Part shown: positions 32,632 through 41,192 of the stretch, in pieces
Layout: every line of letters starts with the position of its first letter
Numbering within the stretch: the first letter of the stretch is position 1
From: Dryocola sp051297175
Lineage (GTDB): Bacteria > Pseudomonadota > Gammaproteobacteria > Enterobacterales > Enterobacteriaceae
Length of the DNA: 64,000 nt
Assembly: GCF_051297175.1 (NCBI RefSeq)
Contig: NZ_JBINNY010000001.1
Coordinates: forward strand, 3,162,001 to 3,226,000
Reading direction: 5' to 3'
The notes under the pieces: generated by a model
Database searches by the model: none
What the model saw: the letters and a program-made list of their open reading frames with translations, nothing else
What the model was told of the DNA's origin: nothing
Program-made: the position numbers and the translations under genes

Positions 32632-33401
32632 ATACCGCACGTATAAATCAGGGGACGCCGCTGCTGCTCGAGGGAGTGACCAAGCGCTACGGCGATAAAA
32701 CCATTCTTAACGAGCTGGCGCTGCATATTCCCGCCGGGCAGTTTGTCGCGGTTGTCGGAAGGAGCGGCGGAGGCAAAAGCACCCTGCTGCGCCTGCTGGC
32801 CGGACTGGAGAATCCCACCGGCGGATCGCTGTTAGCCGGTAACGCGCCGCTGCGGCAAAGCCAGGACGACACGCGCCTCATGTTCCAGGATGCTCGCCTT
32901 CTGCCGTGGAAATCGGTGATGGATAACGTTGGGCTGGGGCTGAAAGGCAGCTGGCGCGACGCGGCGCACGGTGCGCTGGCAGCGGTCGGGCTGGAAAGCC
33001 GCGCGAAAGAGTGGCCTGCGGCGCTGTCCGGCGGGCAGAAGCAGCGCGTGGCGCTGGCCCGCGCGCTTATCCACCGTCCGGGGCTGCTGCTGCTTGATGA
33101 ACCCCTTGGCGCACTCGACGCGCTAACGCGTATCGAAATGCAGGATCTGATCGTTTCGCTGTGGCAGGAGCATGGCTTTACCGTTCTGTTGGTGACCCAC
33201 GACGTAAGCGAGGCCGTCGCCATGGCGGATCGGGTGCTGCTTATAGAAGAAGGAAAGATTGGTCTGGATCTGACGATAGATTTGCCGCGCCCACGCCGCC
33301 TTGGCTCGGTGAGGCTGGCAGAGCTGGAATCTCAGGTGCTTGAGCGGGTGATGAAACGCCACGCCGTTGAAGAACCGGCGCGCGCGGTGCGCACCGGTTA
33401 G
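32628..33401 (+). CDS. ssuB: Sulfonate ABC transporter ATPase SsuB
   Basis: 257 residues. It powers SsuAC. Walker A is VVGRSGGGKSTLLRLLAGLE, the signature is ALSGGQKQRVALARALI, Walker B is LLLLDEPLGALDALTR, and the switch histidine is in VLLVTHDVSEAVAMADRVLL. It is the last gene of ssuEADCB, with a palindromic repeat instead of a classical terminator after it. Confidence 0.97.
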   Translation: MNTARINQGTPLLLEGVTKRYGDKTILNELALHIPAGQFVAVVGRSGGGKSTLLRLLAGLENPTGGSLLAGNAPLRQSQDDTRLMFQDARLLPWKSVMDNVGLGLKGSWRDAAHGALAAVGLESRAKEWPAALSGGQKQRVALARALIHRPGLLLLDEPLGALDALTRIEMQDLIVSLWQEHGFTVLLVTHDVSEAVAMADRVLLIEEGKIGLDLTIDLPRPRRLGSVRLAELESQVLERVMKRHAVEEPARAVRTG

Positions 33402-33407
33402 GAGAGC

Positions 33408-33477
33408 GTCGGGTGGCGCGATGCTTACCCGACCTACGCTTGATTCGTAGGGTGGATAAGCGACAGCACCATCCACC
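33408..33477. repeat. Paired palindromic intergenic repeat (REP/BIME-like)
   Basis: Three nested inverted repeats fill the ssuB-pepN gap: GTCGGGT/ACCCGAC (33408-33414, 33427-33433), CCTACG/CGTAGG (33433-33438, 33446-33451) and GGTGGA/TCCACC (33451-33456, 33472-33477). The form GGGTGG..GC..TTACCC followed by GTAGGGTGGATAAGC..ATCCACC is familiar as an extragenic palindromic unit in enteric genomes. It lies between convergent genes and probably protects or ends both transcripts. Confidence 0.75.
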
Positions 33478-33489
33478 TTACAAATCCTT

Positions 33490-36102
33490 TTACGCCAACG
33501 CCTTACTGATTTTCTCGAACAAATCGCCAGACAGATTCTCCAGCCCTTTCAGCTGTTCCAGCGCGGCACGCATCATTGCCTGGCGCTTTTCGTCATAGCG
33601 CTTCAGGCGAATCAGTGGCTCAATCAGACGTGAAGCCACCTGCGGATTACGGCGGTTCAGCTCGCTGAGCATTTCCACCATAAACTGGTAGCCGCTGCCG
33701 TCCACCGCGTGGAACGCGGCCGGGTTGCCCGCTGCGAACGCGCCAATCAGGGAGCGAATGCGGTTCGGGTTACCGAGGCTGAACGAGCGGTGGTTAAGCA
33801 GCTCGCGAACCTTGCCGAGCGTGTTCGCAGCCGGGCTGGTCGCCTGCAGAACGAACCACTTGTCCATCACCAGGCCGTCCTGATGCCATTTCTCATCGTA
33901 CTTCGCCAGCAGCTCGTCGCGGCAAGGTAGCTGCGCGGCCACGGCTGCGGAAAGTGCCGCAATCGCATCGGTCATATTATCCGCTGAATCGTACTGCGCG
34001 CGAACCAGCCGTTCGGCAAGCTCCTGCTCGCCAAAGGCCAGATATCGCAGGCAGATATTGCGCAGCGCGCGCTTGCCGATGTCATCGTGCTCGACGCGGT
34101 ATGCGTCCAGCCTGTTGGCGTTGTAGATTGCCAGGAACTCGTCCGCAAGCTCGGTTGCCAGCGTGCGGGTCAGCGCTTCGTGGACTTCGGCGATGGCAAT
34201 CGGGTCAATCTTCTGGAACAGCTCGGCGATTTCGTTCTGCGACGGCAGCGTCAGAATTTCTGCCGCCAGCGCCGGATCGATTTTCTCATCGAGCAGGATG
34301 GCGCGGAACGCGTCGGCCACGTGCAGCGGCAGGGAAAGCGGCTGCTTCTGCTGGCTGCGGTTGACGTTCAGCTTGATGTAGGTTGCCAGCAGGCTCTGCG
34401 CGGCATCCCAGCGGGAGAAATCGTTGCGGGCGTGGCGCATCAGGAAGGTCAGCTGCTGATCGCTCCAGTTATATTCCAGGCGCACCGGTGCTGAAAACTC
34501 GCGCAGCAGGGAGGGAACGGGCTGGAAGTAGACGTTATCAAAGACGAACGTCTGCTCGGCCTGGGTCACGTTCAGCACGTGGTGCACCGGGTGGCCGCCC
34601 TTCTGTAGCGGAATGACTTTGCCTTCGTTGTCATACAGTTCGATATCGAACGGAATGTGCAGCGGCTGTTTTTCCTGCTGTTCGGCCGTTGGCGGCGTAA
34701 CCTGGCTGATGGTAAGCGTGTACTGCTCGGTTTCCGGATTGTAGTCGTCGCGCACGCTGACCACCGGCGTTCCGGCCTGGCTGTACCAGCGGCGGAAATG
34801 TGACAGGTCTACGTTAGAAGCGTCTTCCATCGCCTGGACAAAATCGTCGCAGGTCGCGGCGCTGCCGTCGTGGCGCTCAAAGTAAAGCTGCATGCCTTTC
34901 TGGAAATTTTCTTCGCCGAGCAGAGTGTGCAGCATGCGGATGACTTCTGAACCCTTTTCGTACACCGTTAAGGTATAGAAGTTGTTCATTTCAATCACTT
35001 TATCCGGGCGAATCGGGTGCGCCATCGGGCTTGCGTCTTCGGCAAATTGCATGGCGCGCATGATGCGCACGTTCTGAATGCGGTTAACGGCGCGCGAGCC
35101 GAGGTCAGAGCTGAATTCCTGGTCGCGGAAAACGGTCAGGCCTTCTTTAAGGCTCAGTTGGAACCAGTCGCGGCAGGTCACGCGGTTGCCGGTCCAGTTG
35201 TGGAAATATTCGTGGCCGATAACGCGTTCGATATCGAGATAGTCTTTATCGGTGGCGGTTTCCGCGCGGGCCAGCACGTATTTGGAGTTAAAGATGTTGA
35301 GGCCTTTGTTCTCCATTGCGCCCATGTTGAAGAAGTCGACGGCGACGATCATATAGATGTCGAGATCGTACTCGAGGCCGAAGCGGGTTTCATCCCACTT
35401 CATCGACGCTTTCAGCGAGGTCATCGCCCAGCTGGCGCGGTCGAGGTTTCCGCGGTCAACGAACAGCTCAAGCGCCACGTCGCGGCCTGAACGGGTTTTG
35501 AAGGTGTCGCGCAGCACGTCGAAGTCACCGGCAACCAGCGCAAACAGGTAGCAAGGTTTTGGGAACGGGTCCTGCCACTGCACCCAGTGGCGGCCATTTT
35601 CCAGCTCGCCTTCGGCAATGCGGTTACCGTTGGAAAGCAGGAAAGGATATTTGGTTTTATCGGCGATGATTTTGGTGGTGAAGCGTGCGAGCACGTCCGG
35701 GCGGTCCAGGTACCATGTAATGTGGCGGAAACCTTCGGCTTCACACTGTGTGCACAGCGCAGCGCCGGACTGGTACAGCCCTTCAAGCGCGGTGTTGGTC
35801 GCCGGGCTGATTTCATTGACGATGGAAAGGGTAAAGGTTTCTGGCAGCTGTTCGAGCACCAGCGCGCCCTCTTCCAGCTTATAATCATCCCAGGCTTTAT
35901 CATTAACGTGAAGGCTGACCAGCTTCAGATCGCCGCCGTCGAGGCGCAATGGGGCCCCTGCTGCGCCCTGGCGGCTGACTTTGCTAATGGCGGTGACCAG
36001 GGTTTTTGTGGCATCCAGGTCAAAGGTCAAATCGATGTCGCTAATCGTGTAGTCCGGCGCACGGTAGTCGTGGCGGTATTTGGCTTGTGGCTGTTGTGTC
36101 AT
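33490..36102 (-). CDS. pepN: Aminopeptidase N
   Basis: 870 residues, the E. coli length. This cytosolic M1 zinc aminopeptidase is the main broad-specificity aminopeptidase. It shows the exopeptidase motif GAMENKGLNIFNSKY, the zinc site VIGHEYFHNWTGNRVTC (HExxH near residue 297) and the third ligand in LKEGLTVFRDQEFSSD. The N-terminal beta domain and C-terminal helical solenoid are complete. It is divergent from pncB, with 268 bases between them, and ends 12 bases from the palindromic repeat. Confidence 0.98.
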   Translation of the reverse strand: MTQQPQAKYRHDYRAPDYTISDIDLTFDLDATKTLVTAISKVSRQGAAGAPLRLDGGDLKLVSLHVNDKAWDDYKLEEGALVLEQLPETFTLSIVNEISPATNTALEGLYQSGAALCTQCEAEGFRHITWYLDRPDVLARFTTKIIADKTKYPFLLSNGNRIAEGELENGRHWVQWQDPFPKPCYLFALVAGDFDVLRDTFKTRSGRDVALELFVDRGNLDRASWAMTSLKASMKWDETRFGLEYDLDIYMIVAVDFFNMGAMENKGLNIFNSKYVLARAETATDKDYLDIERVIGHEYFHNWTGNRVTCRDWFQLSLKEGLTVFRDQEFSSDLGSRAVNRIQNVRIMRAMQFAEDASPMAHPIRPDKVIEMNNFYTLTVYEKGSEVIRMLHTLLGEENFQKGMQLYFERHDGSAATCDDFVQAMEDASNVDLSHFRRWYSQAGTPVVSVRDDYNPETEQYTLTISQVTPPTAEQQEKQPLHIPFDIELYDNEGKVIPLQKGGHPVHHVLNVTQAEQTFVFDNVYFQPVPSLLREFSAPVRLEYNWSDQQLTFLMRHARNDFSRWDAAQSLLATYIKLNVNRSQQKQPLSLPLHVADAFRAILLDEKIDPALAAEILTLPSQNEIAELFQKIDPIAIAEVHEALTRTLATELADEFLAIYNANRLDAYRVEHDDIGKRALRNICLRYLAFGEQELAERLVRAQYDSADNMTDAIAALSAAVAAQLPCRDELLAKYDEKWHQDGLVMDKWFVLQATSPAANTLGKVRELLNHRSFSLGNPNRIRSLIGAFAAGNPAAFHAVDGSGYQFMVEMLSELNRRNPQVASRLIEPLIRLKRYDEKRQAMMRAALEQLKGLENLSGDLFEKISKALA

Positions 36103-36370
36103 AAAAAACCTTATACATCGTCCGTAAGTTATCGGGGTTCAGTCTATTCCTGTTGCGTTAATGTTGCCACGCAGAATCATCATCTTTTCAGGGCTAATCA
36201 CGCGCTTTGCTACATCTTTGTAACATGGGGCACGAATTGCCCTCGACCAGAAACCACCCTTGTGTTGTGATCTGGGTTTAATAAACAGATAATCAGGGTA
36301 TACTCCTGCGTCTTTATCTGCATTTACCCCTTGATGGAAACGCTCCTGTGAGAGGATGCTGCAACGCGCC

Positions 36371-37573
36371 ATGACACGATACGCTTCCCCGATTTTGCAA
36401 ACGCTTCTGGATACTGACGCCTATAAGCTTCATATGCAGCAGGCGGTATTCCACCGTTATCACGACGTGAGCGTCGCGGCCGAGTTTCGCTGCCGCGGTG
36501 ACGATCTGCTGGGTATTTACGCAGATGCAATCCGTCAACAGGTCGACGAAATGCAACACCTCACGCTTAGCGACGAGGAGTTTGCCTGGCTTGAAGGGCT
36601 GCCTTTCTTTGAAGCAGATTACCTCGCCTGGCTGCGTAATTTCCGCTATGACCCCACACAGGTTGAAATCATCAACAATAAAGGCCACCTGGACATTCGT
36701 CTGAGCGGCCCTTGGCGTGAAGTCATTATGTGGGAAGTGCCGCTGCTGGCGGTGATCAGCGAAGTGGTGCATCAGCATCGCTCGCCTGGCGTCACCCCCG
36801 CAATGGCGCTCGCGCATCTTGAAACCAAGCTTGCACAGTTCAGGGAACTGACCGCAGACGTTGACCTCGCTTCGTTCCGTTTGATGGATTTCGGCACGCG
36901 CCGTCGCTTCTCCCGCGAGGTTCAGGAAGCCATCGTTGAACGCCTGCGCCAGGAGCCGTGGTTTATCGGCACCAGCAACTACGATCTCGCTCGTCGCCTG
37001 AACCTGACCCCAATGGGGACGCAGGCGCACGAATGGTTCCAGGCCCATCAGCAAATCAGCCCGGTGCTGGCGAACAGCCAGCGCGCTGCGCTGGAGGCCT
37101 GGCTTGATGAATATCCTCATCAGTTGGGTATCGCGCTGACCGACTGCATCACTATGGATGCGTTCCTGCGCGACTTCGGGCCAGCCTTTGCCCAGCAGTA
37201 CCAGGGCCTGCGCCATGACTCCGGGGACCCGTTTGAATGGGGTGAAAAAGCCATCGCTCATTACGAGCAGTTGGGCATCAACCCGATGACCAAGGTGCTG
37301 GTGTTCTCCGACAATCTCGATTTACCGAAGGCCATTGAGCTGTATAAACACTTTGCTTCTCGCGTGAACCTAAGCTTCGGTATAGGCACCCGTTTGACGT
37401 GCGACATTCCGCAGGTTAAACCGCTGAACATCGTTATTAAGCTTGTGGAGTGCAACGGTAAACCGGTTGCCAAACTCTCTGATAGCCCCGGCAAAACCAT
37501 CTGCCACGATAAAGCCTTTGTGCGCGCTCTGCGTAAAGCCTTCGATTTACCGCTGGTGAAAAAAGCCAGCTGA
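36371..37573 (+). CDS. pncB: Nicotinate phosphoribosyltransferase
   Basis: 400 residues, the E. coli length. It makes nicotinate mononucleotide from nicotinate and PRPP with ATP, in NAD salvage. Hallmarks are LLDTDAYKLHMQQAVFH, RLMDFGTRRRFSREVQE, QGLRHDSGDPFEWGEKAI and LSFGIGTRLTCDIPQVKP. ATG 36371 gives the family length; an ATG at 36356 sits directly on the GAGAGG ribosome site and is too close for use. A long hairpin follows the gene. Confidence 0.97.
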   Translation: MTRYASPILQTLLDTDAYKLHMQQAVFHRYHDVSVAAEFRCRGDDLLGIYADAIRQQVDEMQHLTLSDEEFAWLEGLPFFEADYLAWLRNFRYDPTQVEIINNKGHLDIRLSGPWREVIMWEVPLLAVISEVVHQHRSPGVTPAMALAHLETKLAQFRELTADVDLASFRLMDFGTRRRFSREVQEAIVERLRQEPWFIGTSNYDLARRLNLTPMGTQAHEWFQAHQQISPVLANSQRAALEAWLDEYPHQLGIALTDCITMDAFLRDFGPAFAQQYQGLRHDSGDPFEWGEKAIAHYEQLGINPMTKVLVFSDNLDLPKAIELYKHFASRVNLSFGIGTRLTCDIPQVKPLNIVIKLVECNGKPVAKLSDSPGKTICHDKAFVRALRKAFDLPLVKKAS

Positions 37574-37581
37574 TTCAAATA

Positions 37582-37627
37582 ATACCCATAGCCAACATTA
37601 ATGCGGGCTATGGGTATCCTCTCTTTG
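37582..37627 (+). terminator. Hairpin terminator after pncB
   Basis: A perfect 12-bp stem ATACCCATAGCC / GGCTATGGGTAT with a 12-base loop is followed by a pyrimidine-rich CCTCTCTTTG rather than a pure T-run. Confidence 0.7.
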
Positions 37628-37658
37628 CCGATTTTATTCATTCGGACGCGATTTCTGC

Positions 37659-37686
37659 TTGTCTGATAGCGCGTGACAGGTAACAT
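37659..37686 (+). promoter_or_regulatory. Possible asnS promoter
   Basis: TTGTCT (37659-37664) and TAACAT (37681-37686) are 16 bases apart, about 60 bases before the asnS ATG. Each box matches sigma-70 consensus at four positions, so the call is tentative. Confidence 0.3.
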
Positions 37687-37748
37687 AGATATCCCCCCAT
37701 TGTGGGTAACTATTTTTTTGTCATTGACCCTTTAATAGAGAGAAAATT

Positions 37749-39149
37749 ATGAGCGTTGTGCCTGTAGCCGACGTACTCCAGGGCCGTGTTGCCGTTGACA
37801 GTGAAGTCACCGTGCGCGGGTGGGTGCGTACTCGAAGAGATTCAAAAGCTGGTATCTCCTTCCTCGCCGTCTATGACGGTTCCTGCTTCTCTCCTGTACA
37901 GGCCGTCATCAATAATTCTCTGCCCAATTACAATCAGGACGTGCTGCGCCTGACTACCGGCTGCTCCGTTATTGTCACCGGTAAAGTGGTGGAATCTCTC
38001 GGTCAGGGCCAGAGCTTTGAAATCCAGGCAACCGAAGTGGAAGTCACCGGTTGGGTGGACGATCCGGATACCTATCCGATGGCGGCAAAACGTCACAGTA
38101 TCGAATATCTGCGCGAAGTTGCGCACCTGCGTCCGCGCACCAACATGATCGGTGCCGTTGCGCGCGTTCGCCATACCCTGGCGCAGGCGCTGCATCGCTT
38201 CTTCCATGAGAACGGTTATTTCTGGGTTTCCACCCCGCTGATTACCGCTTCTGATACCGAAGGCGCCGGTGAGATGTTCCGCGTTTCCACGCTGGATCTC
38301 GAAAACCTGCCGCGTACCGACGCGGGTAAAATCGACTTCGACAAAGACTTCTTCGGCAAAGAGGCGTTCCTGACCGTTTCCGGCCAGCTGAACGGCGAAA
38401 CCTATGCCTGTGCGCTGTCCAAGGTTTACACCTTCGGCCCAACCTTCCGGGCGGAAAACTCCAACACCAGCCGCCACCTGGCCGAGTTCTGGATGCTGGA
38501 GCCGGAAGTTGCCTTTGCAAATCTGGATGACGTAGCAGGTCTGGCGGAAGCCATGCTGAAGTACGTCTTTAAAGCCGTGCTGGACGAGCGCATGGACGAC
38601 ATGCAGTTCTTCGCCGAGCGCGTGGACAAAGATGCCGTTGAGCGTCTGCAACGTTTCATCGACGCCGACTTCGCGCAGGTGGATTACACCGACGCGGTTG
38701 CCATCCTTGAAAAATGCGGCCAGAAGTTCGAAAACCCGGTTTACTGGGGCGTCGACCTTTCCTCCGAGCATGAACGTTACCTGGCAGAGCAGCACTTCAA
38801 AGCGCCGGTGGTTGTGAAAAACTATCCGAAAGACATTAAGGCGTTCTATATGCGCCTTAATGAAGACGGTAAAACCGTCGCTGCGATGGACGTGCTGGCA
38901 CCGGGCATTGGTGAAATCATCGGTGGTTCCCAGCGAGAAGAGCGTCTGGACGTGCTTGACGCGCGTATGGCTGAAATGGGTCTTAATAAAGGAGACTACT
39001 GGTGGTATCGCGACCTGCGCCGTTACGGCACCGTGCCGCACTCCGGCTTCGGCCTCGGCTTTGAGCGTCTGATTGCCTATGTGACCGGCGTTCAGAACGT
39101 ACGTGACGTGATTCCATTCCCACGTACGCCGCGCAACGCGAACTTCTAA
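37749..39149 (+). CDS. asnS: Asparaginyl-tRNA synthetase
   Basis: 466 residues, the E. coli length. It charges tRNA-Asn. An N-terminal OB-fold anticodon-binding domain (VTVRGWVRTRRDSKAGISFL) is followed by a class IIb catalytic domain with motif 2 FRAENSNTSRHLAEFWMLEP and motif 3 SGFGLGFERLIAYVTG. Codon use is that of a highly expressed gene. It is monocistronic, with two stacked hairpins after it. Confidence 0.99.
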   Translation: MSVVPVADVLQGRVAVDSEVTVRGWVRTRRDSKAGISFLAVYDGSCFSPVQAVINNSLPNYNQDVLRLTTGCSVIVTGKVVESLGQGQSFEIQATEVEVTGWVDDPDTYPMAAKRHSIEYLREVAHLRPRTNMIGAVARVRHTLAQALHRFFHENGYFWVSTPLITASDTEGAGEMFRVSTLDLENLPRTDAGKIDFDKDFFGKEAFLTVSGQLNGETYACALSKVYTFGPTFRAENSNTSRHLAEFWMLEPEVAFANLDDVAGLAEAMLKYVFKAVLDERMDDMQFFAERVDKDAVERLQRFIDADFAQVDYTDAVAILEKCGQKFENPVYWGVDLSSEHERYLAEQHFKAPVVVKNYPKDIKAFYMRLNEDGKTVAAMDVLAPGIGEIIGGSQREERLDVLDARMAEMGLNKGDYWWYRDLRRYGTVPHSGFGLGFERLIAYVTGVQNVRDVIPFPRTPRNANF

Positions 39150-39164
39150 GCTTCATTTATTACC

Positions 39165-39228
39165 AAGGCCAGCAATGCTGGCCTTAATTGCGAACAAAGA
39201 AGGAAAAAACGTGGTTTTTCCTTCTTTG
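39165..39228 (+). terminator. Tandem hairpins after asnS
   Basis: First hairpin: AAGGCCAGC / GCTGGCCTT with an AAT loop (39165-39185), followed by AATTG. Second: a 14-bp CAAAGAAGGAAAAA / TTTTTCCTTCTTTG (39195-39227) whose right arm supplies the T-rich tract. Either could end asnS. Confidence 0.8.
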
Positions 39229-39699
39229 TGATTATCAGCCGAAAATCAATAAATTGATTTTCCTGGTGATTTTCTTGGTGATACAGGCTCCTGTCGTGGA
39301 CGTAAGAGGTTTGTCATCAGTCTGAGGCCAGCTCTGCTGGCCTTTCTTTTGTCTACGAGTCAAAGGTTGTTTTTCTTCAACGAAGATTAAGCAATTGTCA
39401 ATTTCAACCCCATTCCGAACCCTCCCCGTAACGAAGTATGTCTGTGAAATAGTCATTCACAAAATTACCCTCATTTTTGCCAGGATTTATCCGGAAAGCG
39501 CCTACTTAGCATATTTGCACAAATTTTGCACAGATGTCTGGACATCCAAAATCTCGACAAAATTTTGCTAAATGTGAATGTTTCTCAGCAGCAACTTGCC
39601 GTTATGCGGATTAATCATAAGTAATTCATATATATATGTTAGCTATCGCTAATTAAATCGCCAAACACATCCGAAATTTGAATTGGTTCACAAAGTTCC
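39229..39699. other. asnS-ompF intergenic stretch
   Basis: About 470 AT-rich bases with no gene I can support. The first 120 bases end in a third terminator (39325-39350). A 73-residue minus-strand frame at 39235-39456 has no recognisable features. The remainder looks like the upstream control region of the porin. Confidence 0.5.
39325..39350 (+). terminator. Second GGCCAGC-stem terminator in the asnS-ompF gap
   Basis: AGGCCAGC / GCTGGCCT with a TCT loop is followed by TTCTTTT. Its stem repeats the core of the first asnS terminator 150 bases upstream, so it either duplicates it or ends a separate short transcript starting after 39229. Confidence 0.75.
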
Positions 39700-39902
39700 A
39701 TAAAATACATATTTAGTTACACATATTTTCTTTTTGTAACTCAGTTTGGATATTTGTAGCACTTTCAGGCTAGCGAAACGGTTTCATGAATGGAAAGATG
39801 CCTGACAGATACAGAAAGACACCAAACTCTCATCAATAGTTCCGTAAAGAATTATTGACGGCAGTGGCAGGTGTTCATAAAAACCAATGAGGGTAATAAA
39901 TA
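39700..39902 (+). promoter_or_regulatory. ompF promoter, OmpR-box region and MicF-target leader
   Basis: The block TTAGTTACACATATTTTCTTTTTGTAAC (39713-39740; OmpR F-box-like) followed by TTTGTAGCACTTTCAGGCTAGCGAAACG corresponds to the E. coli ompF -100 to -1 region, with TAGCGA (39771-39776) as the -10. The leader from about 39785 (GAATGGAAAGATGCCTG, then AAACTCTCATCAATAGTTCC, then GAGGGTAATAAATA before the ATG) is nearly the E. coli ompF leader, including the stretch that pairs with MicF at the ribosome site. Confidence 0.8.
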
Positions 39903-41003
39903 ATGATGAAGCGCAATATTCTGGCAGTGGTTATCCCTGCTCTGCTGGTAGCCGGTGCAGCAAACGCTGCAGAAATCTATAATAAAGACGGCAACAAATT
40001 GGATCTGTACGGTAAAGTTGTAGGCGAGCACGACTTCGTGACTTCTGGTGACAACACCAGCAACGGCGACAGCACCTACGCGCAGATTGGTTTCAAAGGG
40101 GAAACTCAGATTAATGACCAACTGACCGGTTACGGCCAGTGGGAATACCGTGCTTACGCAAGCTCTGCTGAAGCTGAGCAGGGTGCAAACAACTCAACTC
40201 GTACTCGTCTGGCCTTCGCTGGTCTGAAAATCGCTAACGCCGGTTCCATCGACTACGGCCGTAACTACGGTATCGTTTACGATGTTGACTCTTACACCGA
40301 CATGGCGCCTTCTTTCTCCGGTATGACCTGGGCTAACTACTCAGACAACTTCATGACTGGCCGTACTACCGGCGTTCTGACCTACCGTAACTCTGATTTC
40401 TTCGGCCTGGCTGATGGCCTGAACTTCGGCGTTCAGTACCAGGGTAAAAACGACCGCGACGACGTTCGTACCTCTAACGGCGACGGCGTAGGTTACTCTC
40501 TGGGCTATGACTTCGGCGAAGGCTTCGGTGTGATTGCTGCATACAGCAACTCCGCACGTACCCTGCAGCAGAAACTCGATGGCAAAGGCGACCGTGCTGA
40601 AGCCTACGGTGCTGGTCTGAAGTACGATGCGAACAACATCTACCTCGCAACGACCTATGCTGAAACGCTGAACACTACCCGTGAAGCAGACGGTACCTTC
40701 GCTAACAAAACTCAGAACTTTGAAGCGATTGCCCAGTACCAGTTCGACTTCGGCCTGCGTCCATCCGTGGCATACGTTCAGTCCAAAGGTAAAGACCTGC
40801 TGGCACGTGGCGGCTTCGGCGGCGGCGATGCTGACCTGCAGAAATTCGTTGAAATCGGTGCAACTTACTACTTCAACAAAAACTTCAACATCTTCGTTGA
40901 CTACCAGCTGAACCTGATGGACAGCAACTCCTACACCGACAACGTTGGCGTAGTGAACGGCAAAGACGACCAGGTTGCTCTGGCTGTGACTTACCAGTTC
41001 TAA
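39903..41003 (+). CDS. ompF: General porin at the ompF locus
   Basis: 366 residues with signal peptide MMKRNILAVVIPALLVAGAANA, a 16-strand trimeric porin body and the terminal YQF needed for BAM assembly. Gene position, leader and N-terminus are those of OmpF. The pore-constriction loop L3 reads YTDMAPSFSGMTW where OmpF, OmpC and PhoE read YTDMLPEFGGDT-like sequence. In mature numbering, the OmpF acidic Glu117 and Asp121 align with Ser115 and Met119, and the opposing Arg42 (TYARLGF) aligns with Gln39 (TYAQIGF); Lys16, Arg80 and the L3-flanking Arg remain. The C-terminal third resembles NmpC (ARGGFGGGDADLQKF). The protein probably has altered ion selectivity; the gene name follows the locus. 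Confidence 0.9.
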   Translation: MMKRNILAVVIPALLVAGAANAAEIYNKDGNKLDLYGKVVGEHDFVTSGDNTSNGDSTYAQIGFKGETQINDQLTGYGQWEYRAYASSAEAEQGANNSTRTRLAFAGLKIANAGSIDYGRNYGIVYDVDSYTDMAPSFSGMTWANYSDNFMTGRTTGVLTYRNSDFFGLADGLNFGVQYQGKNDRDDVRTSNGDGVGYSLGYDFGEGFGVIAAYSNSARTLQQKLDGKGDRAEAYGAGLKYDANNIYLATTYAETLNTTREADGTFANKTQNFEAIAQYQFDFGLRPSVAYVQSKGKDLLARGGFGGGDADLQKFVEIGATYYFNKNFNIFVDYQLNLMDSNSYTDNVGVVNGKDDQVALAVTYQF

Positions 41004-41035
41004 TTATTCGGCAACTTGTTTGCCTGAATTCGAGA

Positions 41036-41061
41036 AAACAGGGCTACGGCCCTGTTTTTTT
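41036..41061 (+). terminator. Rho-independent terminator of ompF
   Basis: ACAGGGC / GCCCTGT with a TACG loop is followed by TTTTTTT. Confidence 0.92.
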
Positions 41062-41192
41062 ATGCCTGAAAAGTGGAATTAACCAACCTGTGAAGCCGGT
41101 GGTTTCTTTTTGTCGCAAACGGTTGGCATTTAAGTAAACAGCAGTTAACCTGAAAGCGTTTCTCCCCCTCGATATCACAATGGAACCTCGTC

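Noticed and set aside
36314..37261. 315-residue minus-strand frame
   Set aside because: Antisense shadow of pncB.
37842..39041. 399-residue minus-strand frame
   Set aside because: Antisense shadow of asnS.
39235..39456. 73-residue minus-strand frame in the asnS-ompF gap
   Set aside because: It has no Shine-Dalgarno that I can see, crosses a terminator stem, and its composition is not protein-like.
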